This document shows, in pieces, positions 42,362-51,665 of a DNA stretch of 64,000 nucleotides (the first letter of the stretch is position 1; the number at the start of each line of letters is the position of its first letter). Both the position numbers and the translations under genes were made by a program. The notes under the pieces are model-generated. The model worked only from the letters and a program-made list of their open reading frames with translations, did no database searches and was not told the origin of the DNA. This stretch comes from Psychromonas ossibalaenae ATCC BAA-1528 (GTDB lineage Bacteria > Pseudomonadota > Gammaproteobacteria > Enterobacterales > Psychromonadaceae): the NCBI RefSeq assembly GCF_000381745.1, contig NZ_KB906976.1, forward strand, positions 56,565 through 120,564, in the 5' to 3' direction.

Positions 42362-43243
42362 TTATTCTATTCTGTCGATAATCATATCAATAAAAGCACG
42401 CAGTGCCGGATTCATCTGTTTATTCGGTGGAAATACCAGATTTACTGGAATCTCCCCTAGGGCTTTATCTGCCAGCAGTTCCACCAGTTTACCCGAGTTA
42501 ATCGCGGGCTTTACAAAGAACTCAGGCAGATAAACAATGCCCAGACCGCTCAGCGCCATATCACGAAGCAGCTCCGGATCATTAGAATGTATCTGTCCCT
42601 CAACGGGTACCATAATATTTCTGCCGCTTTCGCTGAATGCCCACTTGTTCTGATAATCAGGAATAGTATCAATTAAACACTGATGATCTTTAAGCTCCTC
42701 TGGGCTAAGTGGTATACCATACTCCTGCAGATATTCCGGTGACGCGGCCAGTTTTAACTTAATCATCGATACCTGCCGGGCAATAAGACCGCTGGAAGGT
42801 AAATTACCAATTCTTACCGCTAAATCGTAACCCTCTTCCACTAAACTCACTTTTCTGTTTAAAAATAGAGAGTGGATTTTTACCTGCGGGTGACTGCACA
42901 TAAACTCTACCATCAGGGGTTTTAATACAAAAGATCCCCAAAAACTCGGCGCGGTCACTCTTAATGTACCGCGCAGCTCCTGCTGACTAAATACGGCTAA
43001 ATTTTCCAGCTGTTCCACCCGGTCGAGAATTTCGTCTATTTTTTCCAGGTACAGCCTGCCTTCTTCGGTCAGGGTCAGGCTTCGAGTTGTACGGTAAAGC
43101 AGCTTTACATTTAAGCACTGCTCTAATTCGGTCACATAGCGGCTGACGGCCGAGTTAGCTAACTGCAGAGACTCAGCTGCTTTTGAAAAACTGTTTTTTC
43201 GGATCACTTCACGAAAAATTCCCATTGCACGCAGCTTATCCAT
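42362..43243 (-). CDS. LysR-family transcriptional regulator
   Basis: A 293-residue protein with an N-terminal winged helix (MGIFREVIRKNSFSKAAESLQLANSAVSRYVTELEQCLNVKLLYRTTRSLTLTEEG) and a periplasmic-binding-protein-like co-inducer domain (GLIARQVSMIKLKLAASPEYL). It belongs to the CrgA/YafC-like branch. It is divergent from an NADPH:quinone-reductase-like gene 110 bp away, which is its most likely target. Confidence 0.92.
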   Translation of the reverse strand: MDKLRAMGIFREVIRKNSFSKAAESLQLANSAVSRYVTELEQCLNVKLLYRTTRSLTLTEEGRLYLEKIDEILDRVEQLENLAVFSQQELRGTLRVTAPSFWGSFVLKPLMVEFMCSHPQVKIHSLFLNRKVSLVEEGYDLAVRIGNLPSSGLIARQVSMIKLKLAASPEYLQEYGIPLSPEELKDHQCLIDTIPDYQNKWAFSESGRNIMVPVEGQIHSNDPELLRDMALSGLGIVYLPEFFVKPAINSGKLVELLADKALGEIPVNLVFPPNKQMNPALRAFIDMIIDRIE

Positions 43244-43352
43244 TTATGCTCCATTTAAGAATAATCATTTCTCTATTTACCTATTAATCAATATTAGCGA
43301 CAAATATATACTTTGTCTTGTCAACAATGACTCAAATTAAAAGGTGAACACG

Positions 43353-44291
43353 ATGAAAGCGATTCAAGTAAACAGATACGGAAATATTAATGATGTTGTC
43401 ACTACTAGCGATATAGCAAAACCACAAATTACAGCAGGCTCAGTGCTTGTGCAGGTAGAGGCGGCCAGCATCAACCCGTTAGATAATATTCTGCGTGCCG
43501 GTTATATGAAAGAGATGATGCCGATGTCTTTCCCCTATGTTATGGGCAGTGACGGCGCCGGTATTATTACTGAAGTGGGTGAAGGTGTTGAAGGTTTATC
43601 AGTCGGAGATGAAGTTTATTTCCGCCCAGGCTTTGATGAAGCGGCTGTTTTTGCACAGTATCAGCGGCTCAGCGCAGGCAGCGTAGCTCTTAAACCAGCC
43701 AGCCTATCTTTACTCGAAAGTGCAGCCCTGCCGCAGGCAGCCTTAACTGCTTATCAGGCGCTGCTTGCCGGCGGTAAAGTCGAAGGCAGTAAAATACTTA
43801 TTCACGGCGGCGCCGGCGCTGTCGGCTCAGTTGCCATTCAAATAGCCAAAATTTTAGGTGCACGAGAAATCATTAGCACAGCAGCAGCTGAATCAGCGGC
43901 TTCTGTTAAAGAGTTCGGCGCTGATACTGTTATTGATTTTCAAACCCAAGATTTTAGTGAGCTGCTGTCGGATATTGATATTGTTATTGATACAGTCGGC
44001 GGTCCGGTACAGGAAAAGTCCATCGCTGTAACTAAACCGGGCGGCTCAGTTGTCAGTCTGGTTGGTGTGATGTTTGCCGATTTAGCCGCCGAGAAAGATG
44101 TATCACTTGAGCTGATGTTCCACCAGCCAAGCGCACAGCAGCTTACCTGGATTGCACAGCAGGTTGATGCCGGAAAATTAGCGCTTCAGATAGACTCGAC
44201 TTATGCTGCTTCTGATATCAAAGCAGCCCTGACTCTGGTGGAACAGGGTAAAGCACGCGGTAAAGTTATTCTGGATATGAGCAGATTCTAA
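43353..44291 (+). CDS. Zinc-independent medium-chain dehydrogenase (quinone oxidoreductase-like)
   Basis: I use the ATG at 43353, which follows AAGG, giving 312 residues. The start MKAIQVNRYGNINDVVTTSDIAKP, VEAASINPLDNILRAGYMKEMMPMSFPYVMGSDGAG and the nucleotide-binding ILIHGGAGAVGSVAIQIAKILG are typical of zeta-crystallin/QOR members of the MDR superfamily, which use NADPH. The cysteine pattern of the zinc enzymes is absent. It likely reduces quinones or enones. The divergent LysR gene probably controls it. Confidence 0.88.
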   Translation: MKAIQVNRYGNINDVVTTSDIAKPQITAGSVLVQVEAASINPLDNILRAGYMKEMMPMSFPYVMGSDGAGIITEVGEGVEGLSVGDEVYFRPGFDEAAVFAQYQRLSAGSVALKPASLSLLESAALPQAALTAYQALLAGGKVEGSKILIHGGAGAVGSVAIQIAKILGAREIISTAAAESAASVKEFGADTVIDFQTQDFSELLSDIDIVIDTVGGPVQEKSIAVTKPGGSVVSLVGVMFADLAAEKDVSLELMFHQPSAQQLTWIAQQVDAGKLALQIDSTYAASDIKAALTLVEQGKARGKVILDMSRF

Positions 44292-44330
44292 ACAGTGTTG
44301 TGGACAGGCCGTCACTATGACGGCCTATAA

Positions 44331-44984
44331 TTAACCAGCAGTCGTAGCTGCCACTTTCAGGCCGAAACCGATCAGCAGAGTGCCGATTACTTTTTCAATC
44401 TTGCCCTTATACTGATTAAATTTATTAAGCAGTGCCGGCTGACTCAGAAAAACGGATACTGAACTAAACCATAACAAATGCGCACAGGAGATAATCGCAC
44501 CATAAAAGATCTGCAGGAACAGCGGAGTCTGCGGATTAACCACCTGCGTAAATAGGCTTAGAAAAAAGATAGTTGTTTTCGGATTAAGTGCATTGGTAAT
44601 AAAACCAACTTTAAAAGCAGACCAGTTTGTTAACTGCTTAGCATGCTCTTGAGGCTGATCAATCTCGGTTTTAGAGCTGCTTCGAAAAGTCTTCCAGCCG
44701 ATATAAATCAAATAGGCGGCACCCAGATATTTTATAATTGAGAATAAAACAATTGAATTAGAGATAATCACCGCCATTCCAGCAATCGAATAAGCAACAT
44801 GGATCCAGATAGCCAGACTCACGCCTAATGCAGAATACAAACCGGCTGAACGGCTGTAAAAAATACTGTTTCTAGTCACCATAATAAAATCAGCACCCGG
44901 ACTGACCGCCATAAAGACAGCGATAACCGCCACTGAAAGAATCTCCGCAAAATACGGTGTTAAACTCATTATAATCGTATCCAT
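44331..44984 (-). CDS. LysE-family amino acid exporter (RhtB type)
   Basis: A 217-residue membrane protein with six hydrophobic helices. VFMAVSPGADFIMVTRNSIFYSRSAGLYSALGVSLAIWIH near the N-terminus and TNALNPKTTIFFLSLFTQVV in the middle are the two signature segments of the LysE/RhtB family. It exports amino acids or their derivatives across the inner membrane; substrate unknown. The upstream LysR gene on the same strand may regulate it. Confidence 0.9.
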   Translation of the reverse strand: MDTIIMSLTPYFAEILSVAVIAVFMAVSPGADFIMVTRNSIFYSRSAGLYSALGVSLAIWIHVAYSIAGMAVIISNSIVLFSIIKYLGAAYLIYIGWKTFRSSSKTEIDQPQEHAKQLTNWSAFKVGFITNALNPKTTIFFLSLFTQVVNPQTPLFLQIFYGAIISCAHLLWFSSVSVFLSQPALLNKFNQYKGKIEKVIGTLLIGFGLKVAATTAG

Positions 44985-45051
44985 ACTTCCCTCTGTTTAA
45001 ACCATGTTTATATAATATGCCGGTCACTTTAACATACACTGTCCGATGCCG

Positions 45052-46002
45052 CTAACCTCCGCCCTGTACCGTCGGATCACAGCAGCACTTCAAGATCTGC
45101 TGATATAACCAGCGATGCGCAGGATCATTCATACTCGGCTGATGCCAGACTAGACTGTAAGCGATATTGCCGTAATTAAAAGGCAGCGCTTTAGCCACCA
45201 GTCCTTTTGCCTGAAAAGCACTTTTTGCCCAGCGCTGCGAACAGGTAAACAGCAGATCACTATGCTGACACATCACAGCCGCGCCGCCAAAATCAGGCAC
45301 GGATACAACAACATTACGCTTTCTGTTCTGCTGGGCCAGCTGCATCTCAAAAAATGGAATATTCAGATCGCTGTCGGTAATCGCAATATGCCCGTGGCTC
45401 AGGTAGTCATCTAGATTAAATTGTGCATCTGTTTTAGCGGCCAGCGGATGTGCAGGATTCATCAGACAGACCATATGATCCTCAATTAAAGTTTCCCAGA
45501 CCAGTTTATTATGAGTATCAGGCTGCTGACTGCCGTCATGAGGTAAAATGATAAAATCTAACCTGCCTTTGACTAACCCTTCAAAGCCGATACTGTCTTT
45601 TGAGCAGATATCCAGACGTATATTAGGTGCCTGAGCTAACACCTGTGCGATTAACTTTGTTGCAAATAATTCAAAGGTGCTTTCACGCATTGCTAAAGAA
45701 AAACGCCCGGTATATCGCGAGGGTTCAAAAGCCTCCTGAGTAATAATCTGATTCATATCATTAATTATCTGATGTACCGACGGGCCCAAACGCCTTGCCA
45801 GAGGCGTCGCTACCAGCTTATTGCCATGGCGATAAAAGAGCTCGTCATTTAAACTATCACGCAGCTGACTGAGAATTTTACTGACTGAAGAGGGACTGAC
45901 GCATAAACGCTCCGCACTTGCCGTCACACTCAGGGTATCTAACATGATATGCAGAGTTATCAGGTGTTTCATGCTGATATGCGACAGTTTAATAAGATCC
46001 AT
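45052..46002 (-). CDS. LysR-family transcriptional regulator
   Basis: I start it at the ATG 46002 (MDLIKLSHISMKHLITLHIM), because the 13 further residues encoded upstream have no ribosome binding site; this gives 316 residues. The helix-turn-helix is DTLSVTASAERLCVSPSSVSKILSQLRDSLNDELF, followed by a co-inducer domain. The branch resembles the YidZ/NodD-like regulators. It is divergent from the MerR gene and upstream of the LysE gene. Confidence 0.88.
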   Translation of the reverse strand: MDLIKLSHISMKHLITLHIMLDTLSVTASAERLCVSPSSVSKILSQLRDSLNDELFYRHGNKLVATPLARRLGPSVHQIINDMNQIITQEAFEPSRYTGRFSLAMRESTFELFATKLIAQVLAQAPNIRLDICSKDSIGFEGLVKGRLDFIILPHDGSQQPDTHNKLVWETLIEDHMVCLMNPAHPLAAKTDAQFNLDDYLSHGHIAITDSDLNIPFFEMQLAQQNRKRNVVVSVPDFGGAAVMCQHSDLLFTCSQRWAKSAFQAKGLVAKALPFNYGNIAYSLVWHQPSMNDPAHRWLYQQILKCCCDPTVQGGG

Positions 46003-46104
46003 AGTTTTCTCAGGTAACCAATAAAAGCAAAAGGTTAGCATAGTTTATTGGCAGACAGCCGTACATAACGCAGAATTTAAAATATCCTGAACGTTAATTA
46101 TCTA

Positions 46105-46136
46105 TTGACCCGTCTACAGGCGTAGGGTTGAAAATA
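46105..46136 (+). promoter_or_regulatory. MerR-type promoter/operator candidate
   Basis: TTGACC (46105-46110), then a 19-bp spacer carrying the imperfect palindrome ACCC-GT-CTAC...GTAG-GGT (46108-46128), then GAAAAT. The overlong spacer with a palindrome inside is the layout used by MerR regulators. The -10 is weak. Confidence 0.4.
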
Positions 46137-46162
46137 CAGACCGGTTAAAAAGAGAATCATTT

Positions 46163-46687
46163 ATGTATACAGTTACTCAATTGGCTAAAAAATATCATCT
46201 ATCACGCACGACTATTCTTTATTACGAACGTGCCGGTTTACTGCTGCCGAGCTGCCGCTCTGAAAACAGTTACCGCTGGTACGGTGATAAAGAAATTAAA
46301 AGACTCGAAGCAATCATTGCTTACCGCTCTTTTGGTGTCACCATAAATAACATGAAAACTCTGCTTGACCGAACAGACGATAAAACACAAGAGCATATTC
46401 TGCGCGGCCAGTTTAATTCTCTGGAGAAAGAGATCCAGAAACTGCGTCAGCAGCAGAAAGCAATTGTAATGCTGTTAGAACAGCCTACACAACAGGAGTA
46501 CAACATGGTAAATAAACAACGCTGGGTAGAAATAATGCAGGCGGCCGGTCTTAATGAACAAGATATGCACAACTGGCACAAACAGTTTGAAAAGATGGAG
46601 CCGGATGCCCATCAGGAATTTCTCGAATCATTAAGTATTGACGGTGAGGAGATTAAAACAATCCGCAGCTGGTCAAAAGAAAAGTAG
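46163..46687 (+). CDS. MerR-family transcriptional regulator
   Basis: A 174-residue protein. The N-terminal MYTVTQLAKKYHLSRTTILYYERAGLLLPSCRSENSYRWYGDKEIKRLEAIIAYRSFGVTI is the winged helix of the MerR family, followed by a coiled-coil helix (residues about 80-110, rich in Lys and Gln). The C-terminal 60 residues (MVNKQRWVEIMQAAGLNEQDMHNWHKQFEKMEP) resemble the small effector region of TipAS-like regulators. No metal-binding cysteines are present. A likely autoregulatory site lies upstream. The 3' end runs into a tandem repeat. Confidence 0.88.
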   Translation: MYTVTQLAKKYHLSRTTILYYERAGLLLPSCRSENSYRWYGDKEIKRLEAIIAYRSFGVTINNMKTLLDRTDDKTQEHILRGQFNSLEKEIQKLRQQQKAIVMLLEQPTQQEYNMVNKQRWVEIMQAAGLNEQDMHNWHKQFEKMEPDAHQEFLESLSIDGEEIKTIRSWSKEK

Positions 46688-46755
46688 TCAAAAGTTTAAA
46701 AAGTAGTCAAAAGTTTAAAAAGTTAAAAAAGTTAAAAAAGTTAAAAAAGTTAAAA
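46681..46755 (+). repeat. Short tandem repeats at the 3' end of the MerR gene
   Basis: Two copies of AAGTAGTCAAAAGTTTAAA are followed by four or five copies of GTTAAAAAA. The first unit overlaps the MerR stop codon. AT-only composition. Confidence 0.75.
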
Positions 46756-46756
46756 C

Positions 46757-46790
46757 AACCGTGCCTTCAATGCTGAAGTGCACGGTTTTA
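46757..46790 (+). terminator. Terminator of the MerR gene
   Basis: AACCGTGC and GCACGGTT with an inner TTCA/TGAA pairing, followed by TTTAT. Located after the tandem repeats and before the convergent lipoprotein gene. Confidence 0.75.
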
Positions 46791-46806
46791 TCCGCAGCAT
46801 TAAAGT

Positions 46807-48339
46807 TTAATTATCAGAATGACTGCCGGCATCGATTATTTCTGAATATTCACGCATAAATTTAATTAAACCCATTTCTACAATACTTACAGCAGTTTCT
46901 TCACCTTTAACTACGCGTACAAAGTGTACCTGATCCGGGTTATTAGGCTCAATAATTCCGTGTGCCAGTGCAATAATATATTTACCCATAGAGCGAATGA
47001 TATATTGAGTAAAAGGATCATACTGGCTGCTTAAATTTACATCATAACCACCTCTGGCAAGCTGCTGTATATGTGCCTGAGGATAAGGATTTTCTACCTG
47101 ATTCAGGGTGCGCATAAGAAAAGTGATCATTTCTTCATTTTCAATAAGCGGGGTATGGCGGCTGTTAAAAGCAAAGCGCTGGCTATAGACTTGCTGTTCC
47201 GCGAAATTGTCACTGCTGTGTAACTCTTCATCTGCAGCTGCTGTATAAAATACCTGCTCGCTGACAAATTCAGGTAACGGCTTTTGATATATTTTTTTAA
47301 GCTGATCAGGGTTACGGTGTAAATTATCCCAGGCAGATAATTGACTCATGGCGGATTTTTTACCACGGTTAAGCAGAGGATCATCCGCTAAGGGATCGTT
47401 AATAGTCACCACCAGCTTAACCTTATTTTCCGGCACACTTTTTTGATAGTGATTTACAGCCTGCCGGACAATAACAGCACCAGCCCGGTGAGCAACAACA
47501 ATCAGAGGCGTATCTCCCTTGGCAATAATCGTTCCGGATAAATAAATTTTATAAAACAGCGCAGCCAGCTGATCCAAATAAACGCCGGAAGGATAATAAA
47601 AAAACCACGGCTGATAGCGCTGCCTGTCCAGGTGATTGATAATATGCGCAAAGGTCTTGGCTGTTTCTCCCGTTCCATGAACAAATATGACCGGTATTTT
47701 ATAAATTGACTCTTCTTCAAGGGCATAAAACAACCCCGAGGCAATGTCCATAAAAGCAGCCGGATTATAGATACCTAACGTGGCAATTTCCTGCTCAAAA
47801 ATGAGATCGTCCAGGCTGCGGATACTGCCGCTTGGAAAGAAAAGCGACTCCGGTATTTGCGGTACCATCATACTCAGCGGCCGCTCGCTCGTATAACCTG
47901 CAGTTAAATGGATATCAACATGGGTCTGCACCCTTTTCTGAAAATTACTTCTGCTTAATACTATTTCTCTCTGACCAACAGCCTCGGATTGAGTCAGCAG
48001 GCCGTCAGCATTAATATCGGCATATATGACAATCGTATAATGTCCTTCAGGAAGTTCCAGACCAAAATCACTGCGGCCGGCTTTAAAGAACATGCTGTCA
48101 GCATACTGCTCAGCGGCAAACTTATCAGAGTATGCGACCGCCGCTTTTGCCAGCTTAGCGTAATCACCGTTCTGATCCAGGATCCTGCCGAATACCAGAA
48201 AGTTTTCCGAATCAATAATATTTTCATGATGCTGCGAGACGCGGACAGCCTCAACGACTGACTCTTTCGAAGAAGAGCAGCAGGCAAGAAATATAAGTGC
48301 TGACAATAACAAAACGGGCTGTCTAATTTTCAGCTGCAT
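46807..48339 (-). CDS. Alpha/beta-hydrolase-like lipoprotein without the nucleophile serine
   Basis: I use the ATG at 48339 (MQLKIRQPVLLLSALIFLAC), which follows AGGA at a good distance; 510 residues result, against 522 for the longest frame. A lipobox around FLACC marks it as a lipoprotein. After about 190 residues of beta-rich sequence (YTIVIYADINADGLLTQSEAV) comes a hydrolase domain: PVIFVHGTGETAKTF is the oxyanion strand and VVAHRAGAVIVRQAV the nucleophile elbow. The usual GxSxG is AHRAG, with Arg in place of Ser, so classical lipase activity is unlikely. It might be a scaffold or binding protein. It is divergent from hutC. Confidence 0.75.
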   Translation of the reverse strand: MQLKIRQPVLLLSALIFLACCSSSKESVVEAVRVSQHHENIIDSENFLVFGRILDQNGDYAKLAKAAVAYSDKFAAEQYADSMFFKAGRSDFGLELPEGHYTIVIYADINADGLLTQSEAVGQREIVLSRSNFQKRVQTHVDIHLTAGYTSERPLSMMVPQIPESLFFPSGSIRSLDDLIFEQEIATLGIYNPAAFMDIASGLFYALEEESIYKIPVIFVHGTGETAKTFAHIINHLDRQRYQPWFFYYPSGVYLDQLAALFYKIYLSGTIIAKGDTPLIVVAHRAGAVIVRQAVNHYQKSVPENKVKLVVTINDPLADDPLLNRGKKSAMSQLSAWDNLHRNPDQLKKIYQKPLPEFVSEQVFYTAAADEELHSSDNFAEQQVYSQRFAFNSRHTPLIENEEMITFLMRTLNQVENPYPQAHIQQLARGGYDVNLSSQYDPFTQYIIRSMGKYIIALAHGIIEPNNPDQVHFVRVVKGEETAVSIVEMGLIKFMREYSEIIDAGSHSDN

Positions 48340-48466
48340 TTTATTCATCCTGTCCATAGGGATATGCTCAATCACTTAAATAGTAGCACTTGTTGCAAGA
48401 CCTGATAGCAAACGCTAGTCAGTAAATATCCAAGACTTGCTTTATTCGCTTAACTGAGCGATCATT

Positions 48467-48476
48467 TGTATAGTCA
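48467..48476 (+). promoter_or_regulatory. Possible HutC half-conserved box before hutC
   Basis: TGTATAGTCA keeps eight of ten bases of the perfect palindrome TGTATATACA seen before hutI. Autoregulation of hutC would be normal for the family. Confidence 0.3.
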
Positions 48477-48507
48477 ATTACCACAAACTTTTACCTTAGG
48501 CAGACTG

Positions 48508-49212
48508 ATGAATAAATCTCCACGTTACATACAAATTCGAGACTTTATCAATGAAAAAATCAGCTCCAATGTCTGGACACCCGGTACAAAAATACCCACT
48601 GAAATTGAATTAACCAGACAGTTTGCTGTAAGCCGTATGACAGTTAATAAAGCCATACGCGATCTGGTAACCGCCGGGTTATTAGAAAGAACGCCGCGTT
48701 TGGGCACTTTTGTATGCACCAGAAAAGTCGACTCTCCGCTAAGTGATATTCGTAATATCGCCGATGAAATCCAGCAGCGCGGCAAAGTCTACAGCAGCCG
48801 AATATTAACGCAGGCCACAGTAAAAGCCGATAATGACATAGCAACACGCTTAGGTGTTAAGATTAACACAAACATTTACTTTAGCGAAATCATACACATG
48901 GAAGATGGTGTACCGCTACAGATGGAGCTGCGCTGGGTTAATCCGGAATTTGCACCGAATTATATCAGCCAGGATTTCAGTCAGGCGACACCCAATGAAT
49001 ACCTGACTAAAAACTGCCCGCTGAGCTCCATTGAACATACCGTTGAAGCCGTACTGCCCAGCGCACACATTCAGAAGCAATTAAATTTAAGCAGCGCCGC
49101 TGCCTGTCTACTGCTTCACCGCAGAACCTGGAGTGCAGAAAATCTGATCAGTGTTGCGCTGCTGTATCACCCTGGTGATAAATATAAACTAAGCCTTACT
49201 ACTCAGGTTTAA
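48508..49212 (+). CDS. hutC: Histidine utilisation repressor (GntR/HutC family)
   Basis: From the ATG at 48508 (MNKSPRYIQIRDFINEKI) the protein has 234 residues; the preceding in-frame TTG gives 14 extra residues with no ribosome binding site. The winged helix reads PTEIELTRQFAVSRMTVNKAIRDLVTAGLLERTPRLGTFV, and the UTRA sensor domain follows (SDIRNIADEIQQRGKVYSSRIL, then LQMELRWVNPEFAPNY). HutC proteins bind the hut promoter and release it with urocanate. The hut genes follow directly and a perfect HutC box lies in between. Confidence 0.93.
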   Translation: MNKSPRYIQIRDFINEKISSNVWTPGTKIPTEIELTRQFAVSRMTVNKAIRDLVTAGLLERTPRLGTFVCTRKVDSPLSDIRNIADEIQQRGKVYSSRILTQATVKADNDIATRLGVKINTNIYFSEIIHMEDGVPLQMELRWVNPEFAPNYISQDFSQATPNEYLTKNCPLSSIEHTVEAVLPSAHIQKQLNLSSAAACLLLHRRTWSAENLISVALLYHPGDKYKLSLTTQV

Positions 49213-49331
49213 ATACTTTTTCAGTGTAGTTTGTCTAGCCTGTTATTCTCTGTTTTTTGTCTTTCCTGTAAACTTTTGCGGCTGTCAAAACGAAGCTGAT
49301 CACAATTTCTTAACATATCACTTGTGCTTTG

Positions 49332-49362
49332 TTGGTATATCATTTATTTAATTGTATATACA
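49332..49362 (+). promoter_or_regulatory. Promoter and HutC operator of hutIGUH
   Basis: TTGGTA (49332-49337), 17 bp, TATATA (49355-49360). The -10 sits inside the perfect palindrome TGTATATACA (49353-49362), the HutC consensus box. A bound repressor would cover the -10. Confidence 0.75.
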
Positions 49363-49382
49363 TTTAAACAAGTGAGAATCTT

Positions 49383-50594
49383 ATGAATTTACTGCTGATA
49401 AATGCCTCTATTGTAACCATGGAAACTGGCGATTCAGGTTACCAGATTCAACAGGATCAGTTTATCGTGCTCAGCAGCGGTAAAATTTCTCAAATAGGAT
49501 CAATGCAGGATCTGCCGGACAGTGTATTCGATCATATATTGGACTGCAGCAGTAAGCTGATTACTCCTGGCCTTATAGACTGCCATACTCACCTGATCTT
49601 TGCCGGTAATCGTGCCGGCGAATTTGAACAGCGCTTAAACGGCGCCACCTATCAAGAGATTGCCCGTGGCGGCGGCGGTATTATGGCAACGGTACATGCT
49701 ACCCGCGAGGCCTCTGAACAGGAACTTATTGAAAAAGCCCTGAAGCGTTTATCCGGGTTAATTCGAGACGGCGTCACTACCGTCGAAATCAAATCTGGTT
49801 ACGGCTTAACACTTGCGAGTGAACTAAAAATGCTCCGGGCGGCTAAACAACTTGAGCTGTACGCCGACATAAAAGTCAGCACCACCCTGCTGGCGGCGCA
49901 TGCAGTACCGCCTGAGTATATTAGTGATGCCGACAGTTATATTGATTATATCTGCGCTTCTATTATTCCAGCGGCGGTGGAAGCGCAGTTAGTGGATTAT
50001 GTTGATGTTTTCTGCGAAGGCATAGGGTTTAATTTAGCGCAGAGCAAACGTGTATTCAGCAGTGCTTTAAAATACGGTTTAGGCATTAAAGGTCATACCG
50101 AACAGTTAAGCAATCTAGGCGGCAGCATCTTAGCCGCTGAAATGGGGGCATCCTCAGTTGATCATATTGAATATCTGGATCAGAAAGGCGTCGAAGCACT
50201 GGCTGCAAACGGCACAGTAGCCACCCTGCTGCCGGGCGCTTTTTATTTTTTACGCGAAACCCACCTGCCGCCGATAGATCTGCTGCGAAAATACAAGGTA
50301 CCCATGGCATTAGCTACGGACTTTAATCCCGGTACCTCACCGATAGCCTCTATAGCCATGATCATGAATATGGGCTGTACGCTGTTTAACTTAACGCCTC
50401 AGGAAACACTGCGCGGCGTTACCTGTAATGCAGCCAAAGCACTCGGGTTAGAAAAGCAGCGCGGACAGATAAAAGTCGGCTTTGATGCGGATCTGTGCCT
50501 ATGGAACATTGACCACCCGGCACAGCTTAGCTACGAAATCGGCACCCCTTTATTAGATCTGCGCATTATTAATGGAGAGATCTGTAATGACTGA
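49383..50594 (+). CDS. hutI: Imidazolonepropionase
   Basis: A 403-residue amidohydrolase. [23 protein letters not shown] has the metal-binding HTH motif, followed by [42 protein letters not shown] and [12 protein letters not shown] with the catalytic Asp. It opens the ring of imidazolone propionate to formiminoglutamate. It is the first gene of the hut operon and overlaps hutG by eight bases. Confidence 0.96.
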   Translation: MNLLLINASIVTMETGDSGYQIQQDQFIVLSSGKISQIGSMQDLPDSVFDHILDCSSKLITPGLIDCHTHLIFAGNRAGEFEQRLNGATYQEIARGGGGIMATVHATREASEQELIEKALKRLSGLIRDGVTTVEIKSGYGLTLASELKMLRAAKQLELYADIKVSTTLLAAHAVPPEYISDADSYIDYICASIIPAAVEAQLVDYVDVFCEGIGFNLAQSKRVFSSALKYGLGIKGHTEQLSNLGGSILAAEMGASSVDHIEYLDQKGVEALAANGTVATLLPGAFYFLRETHLPPIDLLRKYKVPMALATDFNPGTSPIASIAMIMNMGCTLFNLTPQETLRGVTCNAAKALGLEKQRGQIKVGFDADLCLWNIDHPAQLSYEIGTPLLDLRIINGEICND

Positions 50595-51654
50595 CACGAA
50601 TACAACTAAGCATTTATATCAGCCCACCAGCCCTAACCTCTGGCAGGGACGCATTGACCACGAAGACGGTGAAGCCGGCAGACGCTTTCACCAGATGGTC
50701 AAAGTGATTAATGATGATCGGACACCTAATGCCCATCCTCCGGGTATGGTCATACTTGGTTTCTGCTGCGATCAAGGTGTAGTGCGCAATAAAGGCCGTA
50801 TCGGTGCGGCGCGTGCGCCGGATCTGATCCGCAAAGTATTAGCGAATACTGCCTGGCATCACAACAATCAGGTCCCGCTTTATGACGGCGGCAATATTCT
50901 CTGTCAGGATCATGATCTGGCCGGCAGTCAGAAAGAACTGGCAGATCATATTGGCACTGCACTTGAGCAGCAGAATAAAGTATTAATCCTCGGCGGCGGA
51001 CACGAAACAGCATGGGCTTCTTTCCAAGGATTGGCTAGACATCTGCACAGACAAGTCAAAACACCTAAAATCGGTATTATCAATTTTGATGCGCATTTTG
51101 ATCTGCGCAGTTACTCAAAAGATGATAATCACTATCCAAGCAGTTCCGGTACTCCGTTTAGGCAGATAGCTGATCACTGTCAGCTGTTAGGCTGGCCTTT
51201 TCAATACGCCTGTCTGGGAGTCAGTCGTGCGAGTAATACCCAGGCATTATTTAACTGCGCTGAGCAGCTGCAGGTTTTCTACCGCGAAGATCATCAGCTG
51301 GTCACTCAGCAGCTGGATAAACGCTTTGCTGAACTGCAGCAGTTTATCGACAACTGCGATCACCTCTATCTGACCATAGATATGGATGTTTTCCCTGCTT
51401 CTGCAGCCCCGGGTGTCAGCGCACCGGCAGCCAGAGGCGTGTCCATTGAAATAATTGAAAGCCTGCTTCAGCCGATTTTAAATGCTAAAAATGCAGCCGG
51501 TGAAAGCAAGCTTCTGCTCGCAGATTTAACTGAATATAACCCCAACTTTGATATCGACAGCCAGACGGCACGCCTTGCTGCCCGCCTTGCCTGGCAGATA
51601 TCTCACTCGATGCTTGATTCGTCCGTTTTACACAGCACTACTTCACCGGTCTAA
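50587..51654 (+). CDS. hutG: Formimidoylglutamase
   Basis: I use the ATG at 50587, preceded by GGAGAG and overlapping the end of hutI (355 residues). The arginase fold is clear: [35 protein letters not shown] and [25 protein letters not shown] carry the manganese ligands His and Asp. It splits formiminoglutamate to glutamate and formamide in one step, so the organism uses the HutG route without hutF. Confidence 0.95.
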   Translation: MTDTNTTKHLYQPTSPNLWQGRIDHEDGEAGRRFHQMVKVINDDRTPNAHPPGMVILGFCCDQGVVRNKGRIGAARAPDLIRKVLANTAWHHNNQVPLYDGGNILCQDHDLAGSQKELADHIGTALEQQNKVLILGGGHETAWASFQGLARHLHRQVKTPKIGIINFDAHFDLRSYSKDDNHYPSSSGTPFRQIADHCQLLGWPFQYACLGVSRASNTQALFNCAEQLQVFYREDHQLVTQQLDKRFAELQQFIDNCDHLYLTIDMDVFPASAAPGVSAPAARGVSIEIIESLLQPILNAKNAAGESKLLLADLTEYNPNFDIDSQTARLAARLAWQISHSMLDSSVLHSTTSPV

Positions 51655-51665
51655 AAGGAAGCACA

